In this document: in pieces, positions 10,141 to 22,142 of the stretch
Layout: every line of letters starts with the position of its first letter
Numbering within the stretch: the stretch's first letter is position 1
Assembly (NCBI RefSeq): GCF_009730915.1
Contig: NW_024087259.1
Span: 1-64,000, forward strand
Source: Dioscorea cayenensis subsp. rotundata
Lineage: Eukaryota; Streptophyta; Magnoliopsida; Dioscoreales; Dioscoreaceae
Reading direction: 5' to 3'
Length of the DNA stretch: 64,000 nucleotides
Made by a program: the position numbers and the translations under genes
The notes under the pieces: generated by a model
Told to the model about the DNA's origin: nothing
Databases searched by the model: none
Seen by the model: only the letters and a program-made list of their open reading frames with translations

Positions 10141-13100
10141 ATGCTCGCCTCCAGAGCTGCTCGCCGGTTCCTTTCCTTCTCTCGCTTCGTCTCCCCTTCG
10201 ATTCCACTGCGCCATCTCCACCAAGGTCCTCCTCCTCATCCTCTTCATCGCTCCTTGCTTCCCCTTTATCTCTCTCTTTCTCGCTTTCATTGAATTCAAT
10301 CCATTCTCAGGAGCTCCGAGACTCGACGGCAATGCTTCAATCCACCCCTATGCGATCATTCATCCCGGCGCCGTTCTCGGCAAGGTCTCGTTTACACGCC
10401 TCTATCTTCTTCTCTCTTTCACGCAAGAGTTGTTTAATTTGCTTGATTGTTCTTGCAGGCTGTTTCAGTTGGTCCCTTCTGCACTGTTGGGTCTGCTGCG
10501 AGGATTGGTGATGGCTGTGAATTGCATCCTGGTTGCCATGTCGTGGGGGACACTGAGTTAGGTGAACGCTGTGTTGTACTTAGGTGAAGCTATGGAAATG
10601 GTGCTTTGATTGAATAAGGTTTGCATTTTTGTTATATTTGGTAAGGTGGAGCTTTAAACTTGTTGGCAGTGGGGCTATTGTTGGTGCAGATCTTCCAGGG
10701 CGTACGATCATTGGTAGAAATAATGTTATTGGGCATTATGCGGTAATTGGAGTGAAGTGCCAAGATTTGAAGTACAAGGTGTGCTTCTTGATTACTCTGG
10801 TTTTGTGTTGGCGAATTTGCTGTTTTTTTTGGAGTGTATATAGTGTAGCTTATAGTCCATTGGACTCTACAACAATGAAGTCATGGCCATTTCAAGGTTG
10901 CACTGAAGTTGTGCTGAGAATGTAGCTCTGATCACAAAATTCTTGTAGCCTTACATACTTATGAAGATAGCCAAACTGGTTACAGCATGTGGATAACTGT
11001 GCAAAGATCAAGCAATTGGAGGTTTTTTAAGGTGTTGTTGGAATATATTGTACTGTAGCTTGGGCATGGTGATCTCACATGTCTCTTATTGGTTTAGAAC
11101 ATCTCCGATGCACAATGTTTTCATGTTTGTTCTGAGTCATTTATCTGTCTCATTTTATTAGCTTGTATTTTTATCATCAAGGGTTACTCTATTTGTTGAG
11201 AAGACATAATTGGTTGCTTTTATTTGTGTTTTAGCCAGGGGATGAGTGTTTTCTTATTGTTGGTGATAACAATGAGATCAGGGAGTATACTTCCATTCAT
11301 CGGTCTTCTAAATCAACTGAAAAAACGGTATTCTACTGTGATTTGTGTAAAGTTTTCTGTTACTTTTCCATTTAACTTATTGTTTTCTTTTGCTAGGTTA
11401 TTGGTGACAACAATCTTATCATGGGATCTTGCCACATTGCCCATGATTGCAAAATTGGGAAAAATAATATTTTTGCTAATAACACCTTGTTGGCTGGTCA
11501 TGTTGTGGTGGAGGTGAGCCGTCTTCTCTTCGTATCTATGTGAAGGTGTTTTTTTTTTTCAGTACATGTTCCTTGATGCTTATTGGTTAAAGTAATTGTC
11601 TTTATGTAGGACTACACCCACACCGCTGGCTCTATTGTCATTCATCAATTTTGTCACATAGGATCATATTGTTTCATTGGTGGGGGTTCTGTGGTAAGCT
11701 AAACCAAGGAATCTTGCTTTGTGCAATTATACTTTTTTCAATAAAATTTGTAGGTATCAGCAATAATGTTTACGCTGAAATGTGAATCTGTAATCCTTTT
11801 TGTTGCACAAATTAACGAGAAAGATTGCACAAGATGTTCCAAAGTATATGATGGTTTCTGGAGATAGAGCAGAGCTTCGTGGCTTGAATTTAGAAGGCCT
11901 TCGGCGTCATGGTTTCTCAAGCATGGAGGTTAGTTTTAGGAAGATATTTTACATGCTTATACTTGGAGCCAAGTGAACTTTCTATGTTTGAGCAGTTAAT
12001 AAATAGTTTATTAATTTAGATCACTAACTTGTTGCAATGTAGCAATTATGTTGGCATGCATGCATCAGTGTTAAAGGGAGAATGGTTGTTGTACCATCTA
12101 TTACATTGGCATGCATGTATTAGTGTTAAGGAGAGAATGGTTGTTGCACCCTTAAAAAAATGATATTTCCTTTAATTTGTTAAAATTATTCAAAAACACA
12201 TTTTATTGGTAACCTTCTTAAATGAATTTTCGCTATGAATTCCTAGCAGTATGAAGTTTTAGAGTGTGTTTGCATGGGATTCTAATAAGTTAGGATATGA
12301 GTTTTAAAGTTTGAATTTGGTTTTGAGAAAAATACTTTTATCCCAAGTTCACCCAAATTTGATTTAATTGATTGAGTAGAATAATATTTTTTAATGAATA
12401 ATCAATAATAATGTTTAGCTGCTTAATTAAATTTTGTAAAAATAATTTTTCCTATACCATACCATGTTATTTCGTTTGATTGGGGAATTGATTGAGATAA
12501 ACTAGGTTAACCCATGTTATTCACCAACTGAACACATCTTTTGTGTATTTATGAACTATGAATCAAATCTAACAATTCCTAATTTTATAATTATGCCACT
12601 TCTATGAAATATATTTCTTCTTGTGCACTTACAAAGGAGATATACTGAATATAGTTCCTTGTTGGACCTGTCTTCCTCAGTTTCTATCTCACTCCTCTCC
12701 TTTGCATGTCTCTCCTCTTCCATTTTGGCAGGAGAATTTCATTGTGAATAGGGCCTTCAAAAATACCCTGCAGCACGCGTTAGGATCAGGCAAATGAAAA
12801 GTCAAAGACTTACCATCTCTGAAAAGATTTGCTAGCTATTTGATTACTTGACTTGATTTCAATAGCTCTTACTAACTTTTACATAGATGTGAGAAATGAA
12901 CAATGACATCTGACCTATTGTAAATCAAATTGGTATCAGAAACTAAAAGATATTTATATGGTTATGGAATTTGGAAGGGTTGTGATAGTCAAGATTTCAA
13001 GTGAATTAAATTTTAAATGAGCAATTTCTAGACAATTGCTGACTCTTTGGTCACTGTGAGCTGCATTGAGAGCTTTTCTCTACACATTTTGCTTCCACAA

Positions 13101-13511
13101 AAAATGCTATTTGAAAATGTATGACCCTGTTTCAGTGAAATATCGCGTTACTAATTTATTTCACATTAACCTAAGTAATATGTCTATATTTTTATGCAAC
13201 TGATTATTTAAGGACTGTTAATTCAAGGTTAGAAGCATGAGGAGTGCTTACAAAAAAATATTCATGCCCAATGACACAGAGTCTGATGGAATTGAGAACC
13301 GACTTTCTGAAGTGGTAAAGAGATTTTTTATTCTGTTTACTGTTCCGGATTTAACTTTGAATATGTATGTATAGTGCAATCCCATTTACAGGCACATGAC
13401 AAAGAGTTAGCTCGGTTCTCCGCTGTATGTTCAATGGTGCAATCTATCTGTGAGTCATTTGCGCAAAATCGCCGTGGAATTTGCAAGTGTAGGAATTGGT
13501 GTGGTTCTTGA
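10141..13511 (+). CDS. LPXA: Mitochondrial UDP-N-acetylglucosamine O-acyltransferase LpxA
   Basis: LpxA transfers a hydroxyacyl chain from acyl carrier protein to UDP-GlcNAc, the first step of a bacterial-type lipid A precursor pathway kept in plant mitochondria. Ten exons: 10141-10225, 10311-10384, 10459-10583, 10670-10778, 11235-11327, 11397-11513, 11610-11693, 11824-11928, 13228-13314, 13392-13511. They total 999 bases and 332 residues, close to plant LpxA length. The N-terminus ([16 protein letters not shown]) is basic and serine-rich, as in a mitochondrial presequence. Left-handed beta-helix hexapeptide repeats follow ([45 protein letters not shown]). The last includes the catalytic-type His of the family's GxxHIAHDC motif. 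A C-terminal helical part ([14 protein letters not shown]) completes it. Intron 8 is 1.3 kb. Nothing is broken. Confidence 0.93.
12048..12152. repeat. Two-copy ~55-bp tandem repeat in LpxA intron 8
   Basis: The block TTGGCATGCATG...AGTGTTAA...GAGAATGGTTGTTG occurs at about 12051 and again at about 12106 with a few substitutions. Confidence 0.8.
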
Positions 13512-14537
13512 TTAGCTTACAATGCTAGTATTTGTTTTATTTATTTTATTTATTTATTTTAATGTCAAAATCGCCATGGTATTTTTGTGTACCAACTAAA
13601 GGTCTTTTTTGATTTATATCCAAAGACAATTCTGCCTAAGCAACCACCTGTAGGAATTTAATTCAGATCATGTGTCAGTATTGTTATTTAAGCATTCTTT
13701 CACATTCACCTTTCTTGTTTATCTCATGCTTCTATTTTTCATAAAAATCAATGCCATCAATTGATGTTTATAAAGAAAAGATACACTCTATATTAACTAT
13801 GTTGACGCTGCCTTCATATTCACAAGAGAATTGCTCTCATATCCGGTTCATGTTTCTCACGGCCTTTCTTGATGGAGAAAAGTTTGAATGGTGGAGGATG
13901 ATGCACATCACATACCATAACTCTTCGTAACTTCTCATGTAAACAATGGTTGAGAAACTTTTCTGTTTAACTATCTAGAGTGAACTATCTGTCATGCATT
14001 GTTAGTCGGGGTTTATAGATTGGCATGCTGTAATGTATTATATTATATAATAGGATAAATACGCAGCATGGTTGATTTTGCAATTCTCTTTGTGAAATCC
14101 TTTCAAAGGTTTATCTTTAAACCTGAATTTGCCTTTATGAGGATCTGCATTTCTCTTTATACCCTGAAGAAAAATATTGAAAAATTCAAATAACAATTAA
14201 TAGTGGATCAATGCCCCACTTGTCAACATTCTAAACAATCAGTATGTTGCTTTTTTTCTCCTCTCCTGACACTATTTTAGTAAAAGGAAATAACAGAAGC
14301 TGGCATGATTGGTTCAGGTGGTGTTGCAATTTTGTCATTGGCTTATTTCTAGTACTGCAGATATGTTATTAATGTAATAATTATGTAAACAGTAATTCTA
14401 CCTTATTTTTGGCTTGATTATAATGATTGTTGTGCATTGTTGTCAAAAGATGTTAATAATAGATACAAGTTCTTAAATGATAGAAAAGATTTCTATGGTG
14501 TTTGATCAAATGTCAATTTTTTTGCATTGTTGGGCAG

Positions 14538-15137
14538 GACAAGCAAAAGATTAGGATGATGGATGCAACTAAAAAACTAGCTTTCAACAGCTGCCGACTT
14601 GCATCAAGCAGGCTGGTTGTACAATTGCATCTAGTTAAAAGCGTCACAGTCCTGTTAATCTACTACAGGCAATGTATTGATATTTTTTTCCCAGAGATAA
14701 TAGTAAAATTGTACTGTACATTATGAACTAGCAGCCTTTGTGTCAATCAGCTTTAGATGGCTTCTTGAGGCTATTCTTACTGGAAGGGCGATTTCCCCCT
14801 TGGTCCATTAATCATTAATAACTTCAAATGCAATCAACTGACGAAGATTATTCCATTTTATTATCTCTTAAACATCCTGATTTTAGTGCTGGAAAATGAG
14901 GGAAGTCCTGTCTGATAACAACAGCAAGGTAGGTCGGAAGTTACTTCACGCATTTTAAATGAAGATTTTTAAAGCTCATGCTTAATGTTATGATGGTGAT
15001 GTTTTTGTTTTCTTCCTCTGAATTACTATTTGTGATTGTTCCATGAATGCAATGACTTTCCCTGCCTTGTTTTTTATATGAACAAGTAACTGGTCAGATT
15101 GCGAAGGCCTACCCGGAGTTTGCTCCAATTGACAAGT
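14538..15137 (+). pseudogene. Possible exon relics of unknown gene
   Basis: Three short pieces look exon-like: after an AG at 14538 (GQDKQKIRMMDATKKLAFNS), around 14888-14928 (VLENEGSPV, then a GTAGG), and around 15096-15137 (QIAKAYPEFAPIDKYL). They do not assemble into a family I recognise and no start codon or end is evident. They may be remains of a gene or chance. Not downstream LpxA exons, since LpxA is complete. Confidence 0.2.
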
Positions 15138-16439
15138 ACTTGTTGTTATTTTGTAATGCCAATTTGATGCATAGTGACTGTGTTACTAATGCTGTCATTT
15201 ACAGTCTACTATTGCATCATGCAGTTTGCATATTTTGAAGTTACTGTGCAGTGATGCCTTGAACATACAAGTTATAGCAATTCAGAACCATGTTATTGCT
15301 GTCTTGTGGCAAGTTTGCTCCTCTATCAAAGCTTTGTTGTTCTCTGCCTGCATCTGGACCTGGAGCTAGTATTTCTTGTTGGTTTGTTGCTCATCTTCCC
15401 TCTTTCATATACATATGCAGATCTTTCACCATAAAACTCATCTATCTCTTTGTTTATAACTCTAATTATAAGGGATATTGATATAGTTCAATTAATGGCT
15501 AATTTCTTGATATCCTATGTTTCTTGGTACACAAATAACTGCATGTTTTGTAACTAATTATTTCTGGTTTCGGTTCAAGCATTGAGAATATAGCATTTAG
15601 CCTGATTCAAATCAATGATCCTAAAGGTTCAAATATGAGTTCCTAAACTTTTAATCTATGTGTCATTTATATTGTTGTGTCATGCTAATTCCCCTTTATT
15701 TGCTTTCCAAGCACAAGGGTTCATTATTTAGGCATCTATACTAGAGCCACTAGTTATTGTAGATAACCAAGTTCAGTGTATGTAGTGATGTTTCCATTAG
15801 TTTTCCTTGGTTAATGTTATGCCTTTGAACTCCTATAACTAAATAATAAGTTTGAATGCTGTTTTCTTTTCAATCTAGGCTATCTACCCATAGAAAGGTA
15901 GAAACCATATACCTAAACTTTTCTTAAAGCTTACTCTCTGTAGGTGCATTCTAAATAAGATAGGTAACACCATTAGGAGAGGGACCCAATGTCTCTGTGC
16001 CCCTCTTTGGCAACTTGTGTCTTATTATAATCCTAACTAATAAAATATTCTTTTGAAATATACCCTTTGGTAGACAAGATACTTCTTTAGTTCTTTATCA
16101 CATAAAAGAAACCCAATATAATGTAATCTGGGGGTCTACATGTTGGTTTAGATCTTTAGAGACAGTGAAATGCTTGTCTAGAATCCTTTGTTTTTAGTGA
16201 TTAATTACTATTTCAATATGGACCCTTTTTTAAGCAAACCAATGTATGGGTTTGCTATGGAAAGCTCAGTGGAGGACAGTCTTTGTCAAGCATTAAATAT
16301 AACTAATGGCCACCAACTATATGTAAATTAAAGCACATTTTTTTCTGTAACTTTGAATTGTTTATGTAATCTGACAAAATGTATGCATGATCCATAGTAA
16401 TCTCTGGGCTTGCTATTGATCTGAGAATTTTCTTTGTCA

Positions 16440-17090
16440 TTCAAGAAAAATATTTGTAGAAATGCTTTCTGCTGCACCTTATTTTCTGAAAGTTTAAGAT
16501 GATCTTTATTTTTGATACCATGTGCTTTGAATTCAAGAAGAAAACTCTGGAATCCAATTATGTATCTGGTGAAAGTGCTTGGGCTTGTTCTTTTTCATAA
16601 AGTAAAAATAAATGCAGTTTTTTTTTTTTGGTGCTGCACTTCTTGTTTCTGGGAGTTTAACATCTATCTATATGAAACAATGTACTGGAAGTTCAAAAAA
16701 GAAACTTTAGGATCTAATTCCATAACCTTTGAAAGTGGATGGGCTTGTTCTTAATGGTGAATTTATCATTTGTGAAAAATAAATGTAGAAAAATTTTCTG
16801 CTGCACCTTCAACATTATCTTATTATCTTTACATTTGGTTCAATGAACTTGAGGTTCTAAAGGGTAACTTTAGAATGCAATTCAATAGCTGTTGAAAGTG
16901 GGTGGAATTGTTCTCAATAGATTTCTTCACCCTCGTGAAAAATTACTGTGGATATGTTTAAGATTTATCTTTATGTTTGAATCATTTGATGCAATGCAAC
17001 TTAAGACATACAAATGGAAAATTTTAGAAACCATTTTTATAGCTGTTGAAGGTGGATGGTTATGCATGAAACAGATCCCACCCAAAAAGG
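16440..17090. repeat. Four-copy degenerate ~155-bp tandem repeat
   Basis: A unit of about 150-165 bp recurs. Each copy has a CTGCTGCACC-like block, a T-rich part, then (A)ACTTTAGAATNCAATT and a GTTGAAAGTGGNTGGGCTTGTTCT block. The last block starts near 16566, 16726, 16890 and 17045. Copies differ by many substitutions and indels, so the array is old. Open frames across it are side effects of the repeat. Confidence 0.75.
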
Positions 17091-18473
17091 CTTTAGGGAT
17101 AAAACATAATCTAATCAATAGTTTATTAGAAAGTGCTTGTAAAACCACTTCCCCAATATTGCAGATATTTGCTGGAGGTTCTATATTCACTATTCAGCTT
17201 CCCTATTGTCCTTCTAATTGTCATTTAGATTTGTTTTTTCTCCTACTTTTCCAACAAAGTTAACAATAGCACAAGTGGTCTCCACTGGCAGTGGCTTTAA
17301 TCAAGCAATAAAGTTGTCTTGGAGTATAGAAAGTGCTTCTAACATTAATAATCAGTTATTGGTTATGTTATCTTTTCAAGAAGGTATATGTTGGTCCAAA
17401 CTTAGTTGAATAGAACTTTAAATTACTTTATTGTTTTATTATAGCGGAAAGTAAGAGCATTAGTGTTATGATCTTGACAAGATAACTTTCAATAGAAAAA
17501 GTGGTATAGAGCTTAAAGGGAAAAAGAAGATATATTGGTAAAATTTTTCATGTCTTTTGTTTTCATTTAAAATTCTCTCAATCCAAACTTACTCTTCATG
17601 AAAGTAGGTGATTGAAAATGAAGTTTGGAACACTTCTCAGTATCATTCTCTTTCATTTTCCCATTGGAATTGAATATTCCTGTTCCTTATAATTACACAA
17701 GGATCATCATATTACAAGTTGTGTTATTTATCGTGTTTATTCATTGAATTACACTGCTTATAAAAGTTCACTTGTAGAATTTACAAATCTACTTCCTTGA
17801 TGATTTTCCTTTTTATATATTAATTCCCGTAACGTAATTCAGTGGGTGGTAAATTGGTAATTACATGAGTGCTTCTTTTGGTTTCTGTTTTCTAGTTTGG
17901 CAGCAATTATAACTATTTTTTTTTTCTGTTTAGATTACCTTGTATTAGAATTATTAGTTTCCGTATGAAATTGTTGAGTATTCTTGAAAGCATACAATAG
18001 AAGGATTCCATACCAATAGACCAATAGCAAAGGATAGCACCTTATGGACACATCTTTCAGATTCATATATGAAATGACTCACCAACATCCAACTCTATAA
18101 TTTGAATATACCGCCAACTTTCCTTCACATCACCTTGAAAACATTGGCTGAGCATGTCTTCAACTAACCAGTAACCATCCCTATTAAGTGCTTCATAAAA
18201 TACGAGTATTCATTTACGTTGTTTGTATGTATATGACTACATTATGCACATCGGCATAAAGCAGTGATTAATGATACTAACATTCACATTTGTTTTTTCT
18301 CCTTTATTGGCGTCATCAAAGATGATAGCTAGCATTTTCTCAAGTGGGCTTCATCCAAGCAACACTTTCTTGTCTCTCTGATACTCTTTATAAACCACAC
18401 CTTAGTCTTGGATAGCAAAAGAAGTTGGGTGTGTATGAGTTGAGTGAGTGCTCAAGAGTCTGGTTTGCTGGAG

Positions 18474-19286
18474 ATGAAGATAGCAAGGAAATGCTCTCAT
18501 TGTGGTAATAATGGTCACAACTCAAGGACTTGCAGAAACCCAATAAGTGGAGTGAATAATTATGGACTTCGGCTTTTCGGCGTGCAACTTCATATTGGTT
18601 CTCCCTTGAAGAAGAGCTTTAGCATGGACTTTCTGCCGTCTTCTTCTTCTTCTCATGCCGCTGCTTCTCCGTCTTCATCATCGTCGTCTTCCTCTCATAT
18701 TTCGGTTGATGAAGCTGCTGAAAAGATCTCCAATGGCTATCTCTCTGATGGTCTCTTGGGAAAAACACCCGAGAAGCCGAAAAAGGGTGAGTTGACAATT
18801 ATACTTTGGCTTGATAAAACATAGATTGAATGTTCTCTCTTATCTGCATTTGATATAATTTTGGTTCTTCTATTCTTTCTGAATTATGATTTCAAATTTT
18901 CAATGGTTTGAATGTTCGGCAGGAGTTCCTTGGACTGAGGAGGAGCACCGGTCATTTCTAGCAGGTCTTGAGATACTCGGTAAGGGTGACTGGAGAGGAA
19001 TCTCCAGGCACTTTGTGATGACAAGAACACCAACTCAAGTGGCCAGTCATGCTCAGAAATACTTCTTGAGACAAAACAACATAAACAAAAAGAAGCGTCG
19101 ATTGAGCTTGTTCGACACGGTAAAACAATTTTTCTTTCGCTTTGTACACTACCATTTGGAACTGACTGTCATTTTCGATCAATTCTCTTTCAGGTCGGAC
19201 CTTGTGCAAGTGTAATTGAGCTCAGTTTATGTCCTCTGCCAGATTTGGAGCTCAGTATCGCCTCGTCACGATTGCTGGATCAATAA
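18474..19286 (+). CDS. MYB-related (SHAQKYF) transcription factor with CCHC knuckle and EAR motif
   Basis: Three exons (18474-18786, 18923-19119, 19194-19286) give 200 residues. The ATG at 18474 was chosen because the protein then begins [20 protein letters not shown], the N-terminal CX2CX4HX4C knuckle of the KUA1/MYBS3-type one-repeat MYB family; an upstream in-frame GTG is not a likely start. A serine-rich linker follows. A single MYB repeat at about residues 105-165 ([21 protein letters not shown]) ends in VASHAQKYF, with a basic KKKRR tail. The C-terminus [15 protein letters not shown] contains LxLxL-type EAR repression motifs. Relatives repress sugar-, ethylene- or growth-related genes by binding TATCCA-like boxes. 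The protein is much shorter than usual (~300 residues); most of the region after the MYB repeat is missing. Confidence 0.88.
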
Positions 19287-19501
19287 AAAGTATAAACCAT
19301 AATCGTCGGAGCTTGAAATTTGTTTGTAATTTCTTGAGGATCAAATAGTGAATCAACATGTTATTGATGAATAAAATTTTCATCTCTTCAAGCTAATTCT
19401 TTTTGTGGTTTCATTGTCTTCCATGGCTGAGTATTCATCCACTTGAATGAAGAACAAGTGGTGTCCGTTCATTCATGGCTATAAAACAAATTTTAAAGGT
19501 T

Positions 19502-19541
<40 letters not shown>

Positions 19542-19833
19542 AGGTGACTAGCACCGCTTCACAAAAGGGTTGTCAAAGGATAGACATGTACAATGTTGCA
19601 TCAATTTATCATGGTTTATCAACCTCTAGGGGATTTATTAACTTGACCAGTAAATTTCGAAAGTAGGGAATCATCTTCTCACAAGAGATTCAATGAATAA
19701 TAAACAATACTATTACAATATTTTGCATAGTATTGTAACAGTCATGTAGTATTGTCTATCCAGAGATTTAATTCTATCTCTATTTATTTGCTGTTCAAGT
19801 AATAATCCATGGCGACAATTTTTTATGCTACCT

Positions 19834-19864
<31 letters not shown>

Positions 19865-22142
19865 GCTAATATTTGGCTTCATTTGTCAATGTGGTTGTCT
19901 TTTTTTGATGTTTTTTTGGGTGCATATATATCTTTGAAAAACCAAGGTTTTTGCGTATTTGATTAAAATGCAATTGTGATGTTTAAAAGGAGTATAAGCG
20001 AAAAAGAGAGCATATCAATATTTCTTTTCCCTTAATTCAAGTTTAAAAAAAAGAAAAAAAAGAAATCAAGTTTTCTTTCATTTCTCTGAATTCAAGCACC
20101 ACATAAAAGAGAGTGTAATAAATAGTTTTGAGATATTTTGGTAAATTTTTCATTCAAATGTTAAATATTTGGAGTAGAAATAGCATTTGTTCACATAGGA
20201 TGTATTTTCTTTTGAAGGATAGTGTGGTTTCAAATTTTTTTTTATTTTTTCACAAATGTGTATGATCTAAAATCATTGTAATTGACAACCACCGTCTAGT
20301 GTAATGGATTATCATATAGTAGTGGATGTGTAAATGTAAATCAAAACTCTATGCCTGCAGTTCAAATAGATCATGGATAGATCTTTATAAGAGTTATATC
20401 TCTCCTTTTTAAGATCGTATGATAAGGGTTTTTTTTCATTTGATATCTATAAATCTTTAAGCGTGCATGTGATGGACTTTTATTACCCCATATATCATCT
20501 CGGAGTTAATAAGTCTTTTAGGGGTTGATAATCTATCATAATTGGTGCATTTCTATATATATGTATGTTTTTGACAGACCATTAAGTGGGCGAACTTTTG
20601 CCTATTCTCAAAGAAAAAATAAAAACATTTTAATTCAATTTAACAAATACTTAAATTACTTCATATTTAACTCTTAATGTCCACTAGACTTAATCACTGC
20701 AGGTTCAAATTTTAAATTTCATGAAACTCAAATCTCCACAATCCAAGTTCCACTTGCAACATCCAATTCAGGCATGTCACTGCGCGTGTGTTTTGTTTTT
20801 AATTAGAGAACCAAATTGAGATGATGTTAACAATAAATTTAATTGTATTCTTACTCAAGTTTAAATAAGTTTATAATTAACATTCTTAAATGATAAAGAT
20901 AATTAATATATATATATACACACACACACAAAAGAAAGGCACATTTAATAGGAAGAGGAAATAACACCTATTTGTTCTCATAACCACATGTTTTCCAACA
21001 CAAACCTACCAATATATAAACGGACCACAACTTATCATTATATGGCTAATCTTTTGTTCCCAATCTACAACATATCATATTCTTCTTCTTTTTTTTTCTT
21101 TATATATATATATATATATAATTGGATTATCCACATGTATTAAATTAAAAAAGTCCAAATAACATCCACTAGAAATGGAGCCAAAACAAATTACATAAAA
21201 ACATAAAAACAAACTATAAAATAACAGGTCTCCTAACCCACACAAATGTTAGGGTCGTAACAAACACTAACTACTTAGCTTTGTCTTTTTTGCCAGTCTA
21301 GATTGAGTTTAGGAGATGCAGCTGGATCCCCCAATCTTGGCTTTTTTTATTTTCCTTTCTTTCTGCTTTTCTGTTTTGTTTTTGAGATTTTGTTTTTATT
21401 TTTCTATTTGTTTATTTAAATTCATTGGTCTTTTGTAGTGTATTTCTTGTTGATTTAGTGCCAAATTATACAATTTAGATGTTCAAATTAAATGCATGTA
21501 TTACTAATTTCATGACTAATTTATTGAATTTTTTTTCGATATTACATATTTATATATACTCTTGGAGGAGCATTAGGGCAAAACATTATATGTATATAAA
21601 AATGATTATGACTTTTGGCAAGGTGCAAATGCAAAATAAACCTCCAATATTATTGTGGTAAATTTTCAAAAAAAAATTAGGTACTTTATAATGAAAGATG
21701 ACATGCATTTCTAACAAATACTATGTTCAAAATTTGAAAAAATAGTAAGTTTACATATGAGACAACCTGAGTTTAAATTATGGAAGGGTTATCAAACTAA
21801 TGTTTCATTTATTACATTAACTAACCAGATAAATTGGTTCACCAACTAATGTTTAAAAACAAGTGAATTTTAAAACATATTATATTTTGTTATTTGAATT
21901 AATCCAACAAATCACTTCACTAATCATGGCCATGACCTTTCTCATCCATCAAACAACATTTAAGTGTGTGTATATATATATATATAAATATTAAACTCCA
22001 TTGTTTAGATACATATCTTTTAAAATTTCCAATTTGAATCTATAACACCAATTTGAATGAACACAGAATCAATATGTTGCTAAGTTGCAGAAAGACGAAA
22101 AAAAAGAAAAAGAAAACTGCAGTAAAACAGATTACTGCAACT
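19287..22142. other. AT-rich intergenic spacer
   Basis: Spacer between two convergent genes. It contains TA microsatellites near 19506-19537, 19838-19860, 20906-20930 (TA then CA) and 21102-21120, and poly-T runs. No gene or clear transposon was recognised. Confidence 0.6.

Larger units (their letters stand above)
13512..18473. other. Long spacer, mostly non-coding
   Basis: No complete gene was recognised. 14530-14670 and 14885-15140 contain short open stretches flanked by splice-like AG and GT (listed separately). 16440-17090 is a tandem repeat (listed separately). The rest is AT-rich intergenic sequence without a feature I can support. Confidence 0.5.

Noticed and set aside
16892-17263. 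123-codon open frame as a gene
   Set aside because: It runs across copies of the 155-bp tandem repeat, starts without support and matches no family.
20280-20400. SINE-like head (A box-like TAGTGTAATGG and GTTCAAAT)
   Set aside because: The B-box match is poor and there is no tail or target duplication; too weak to list.
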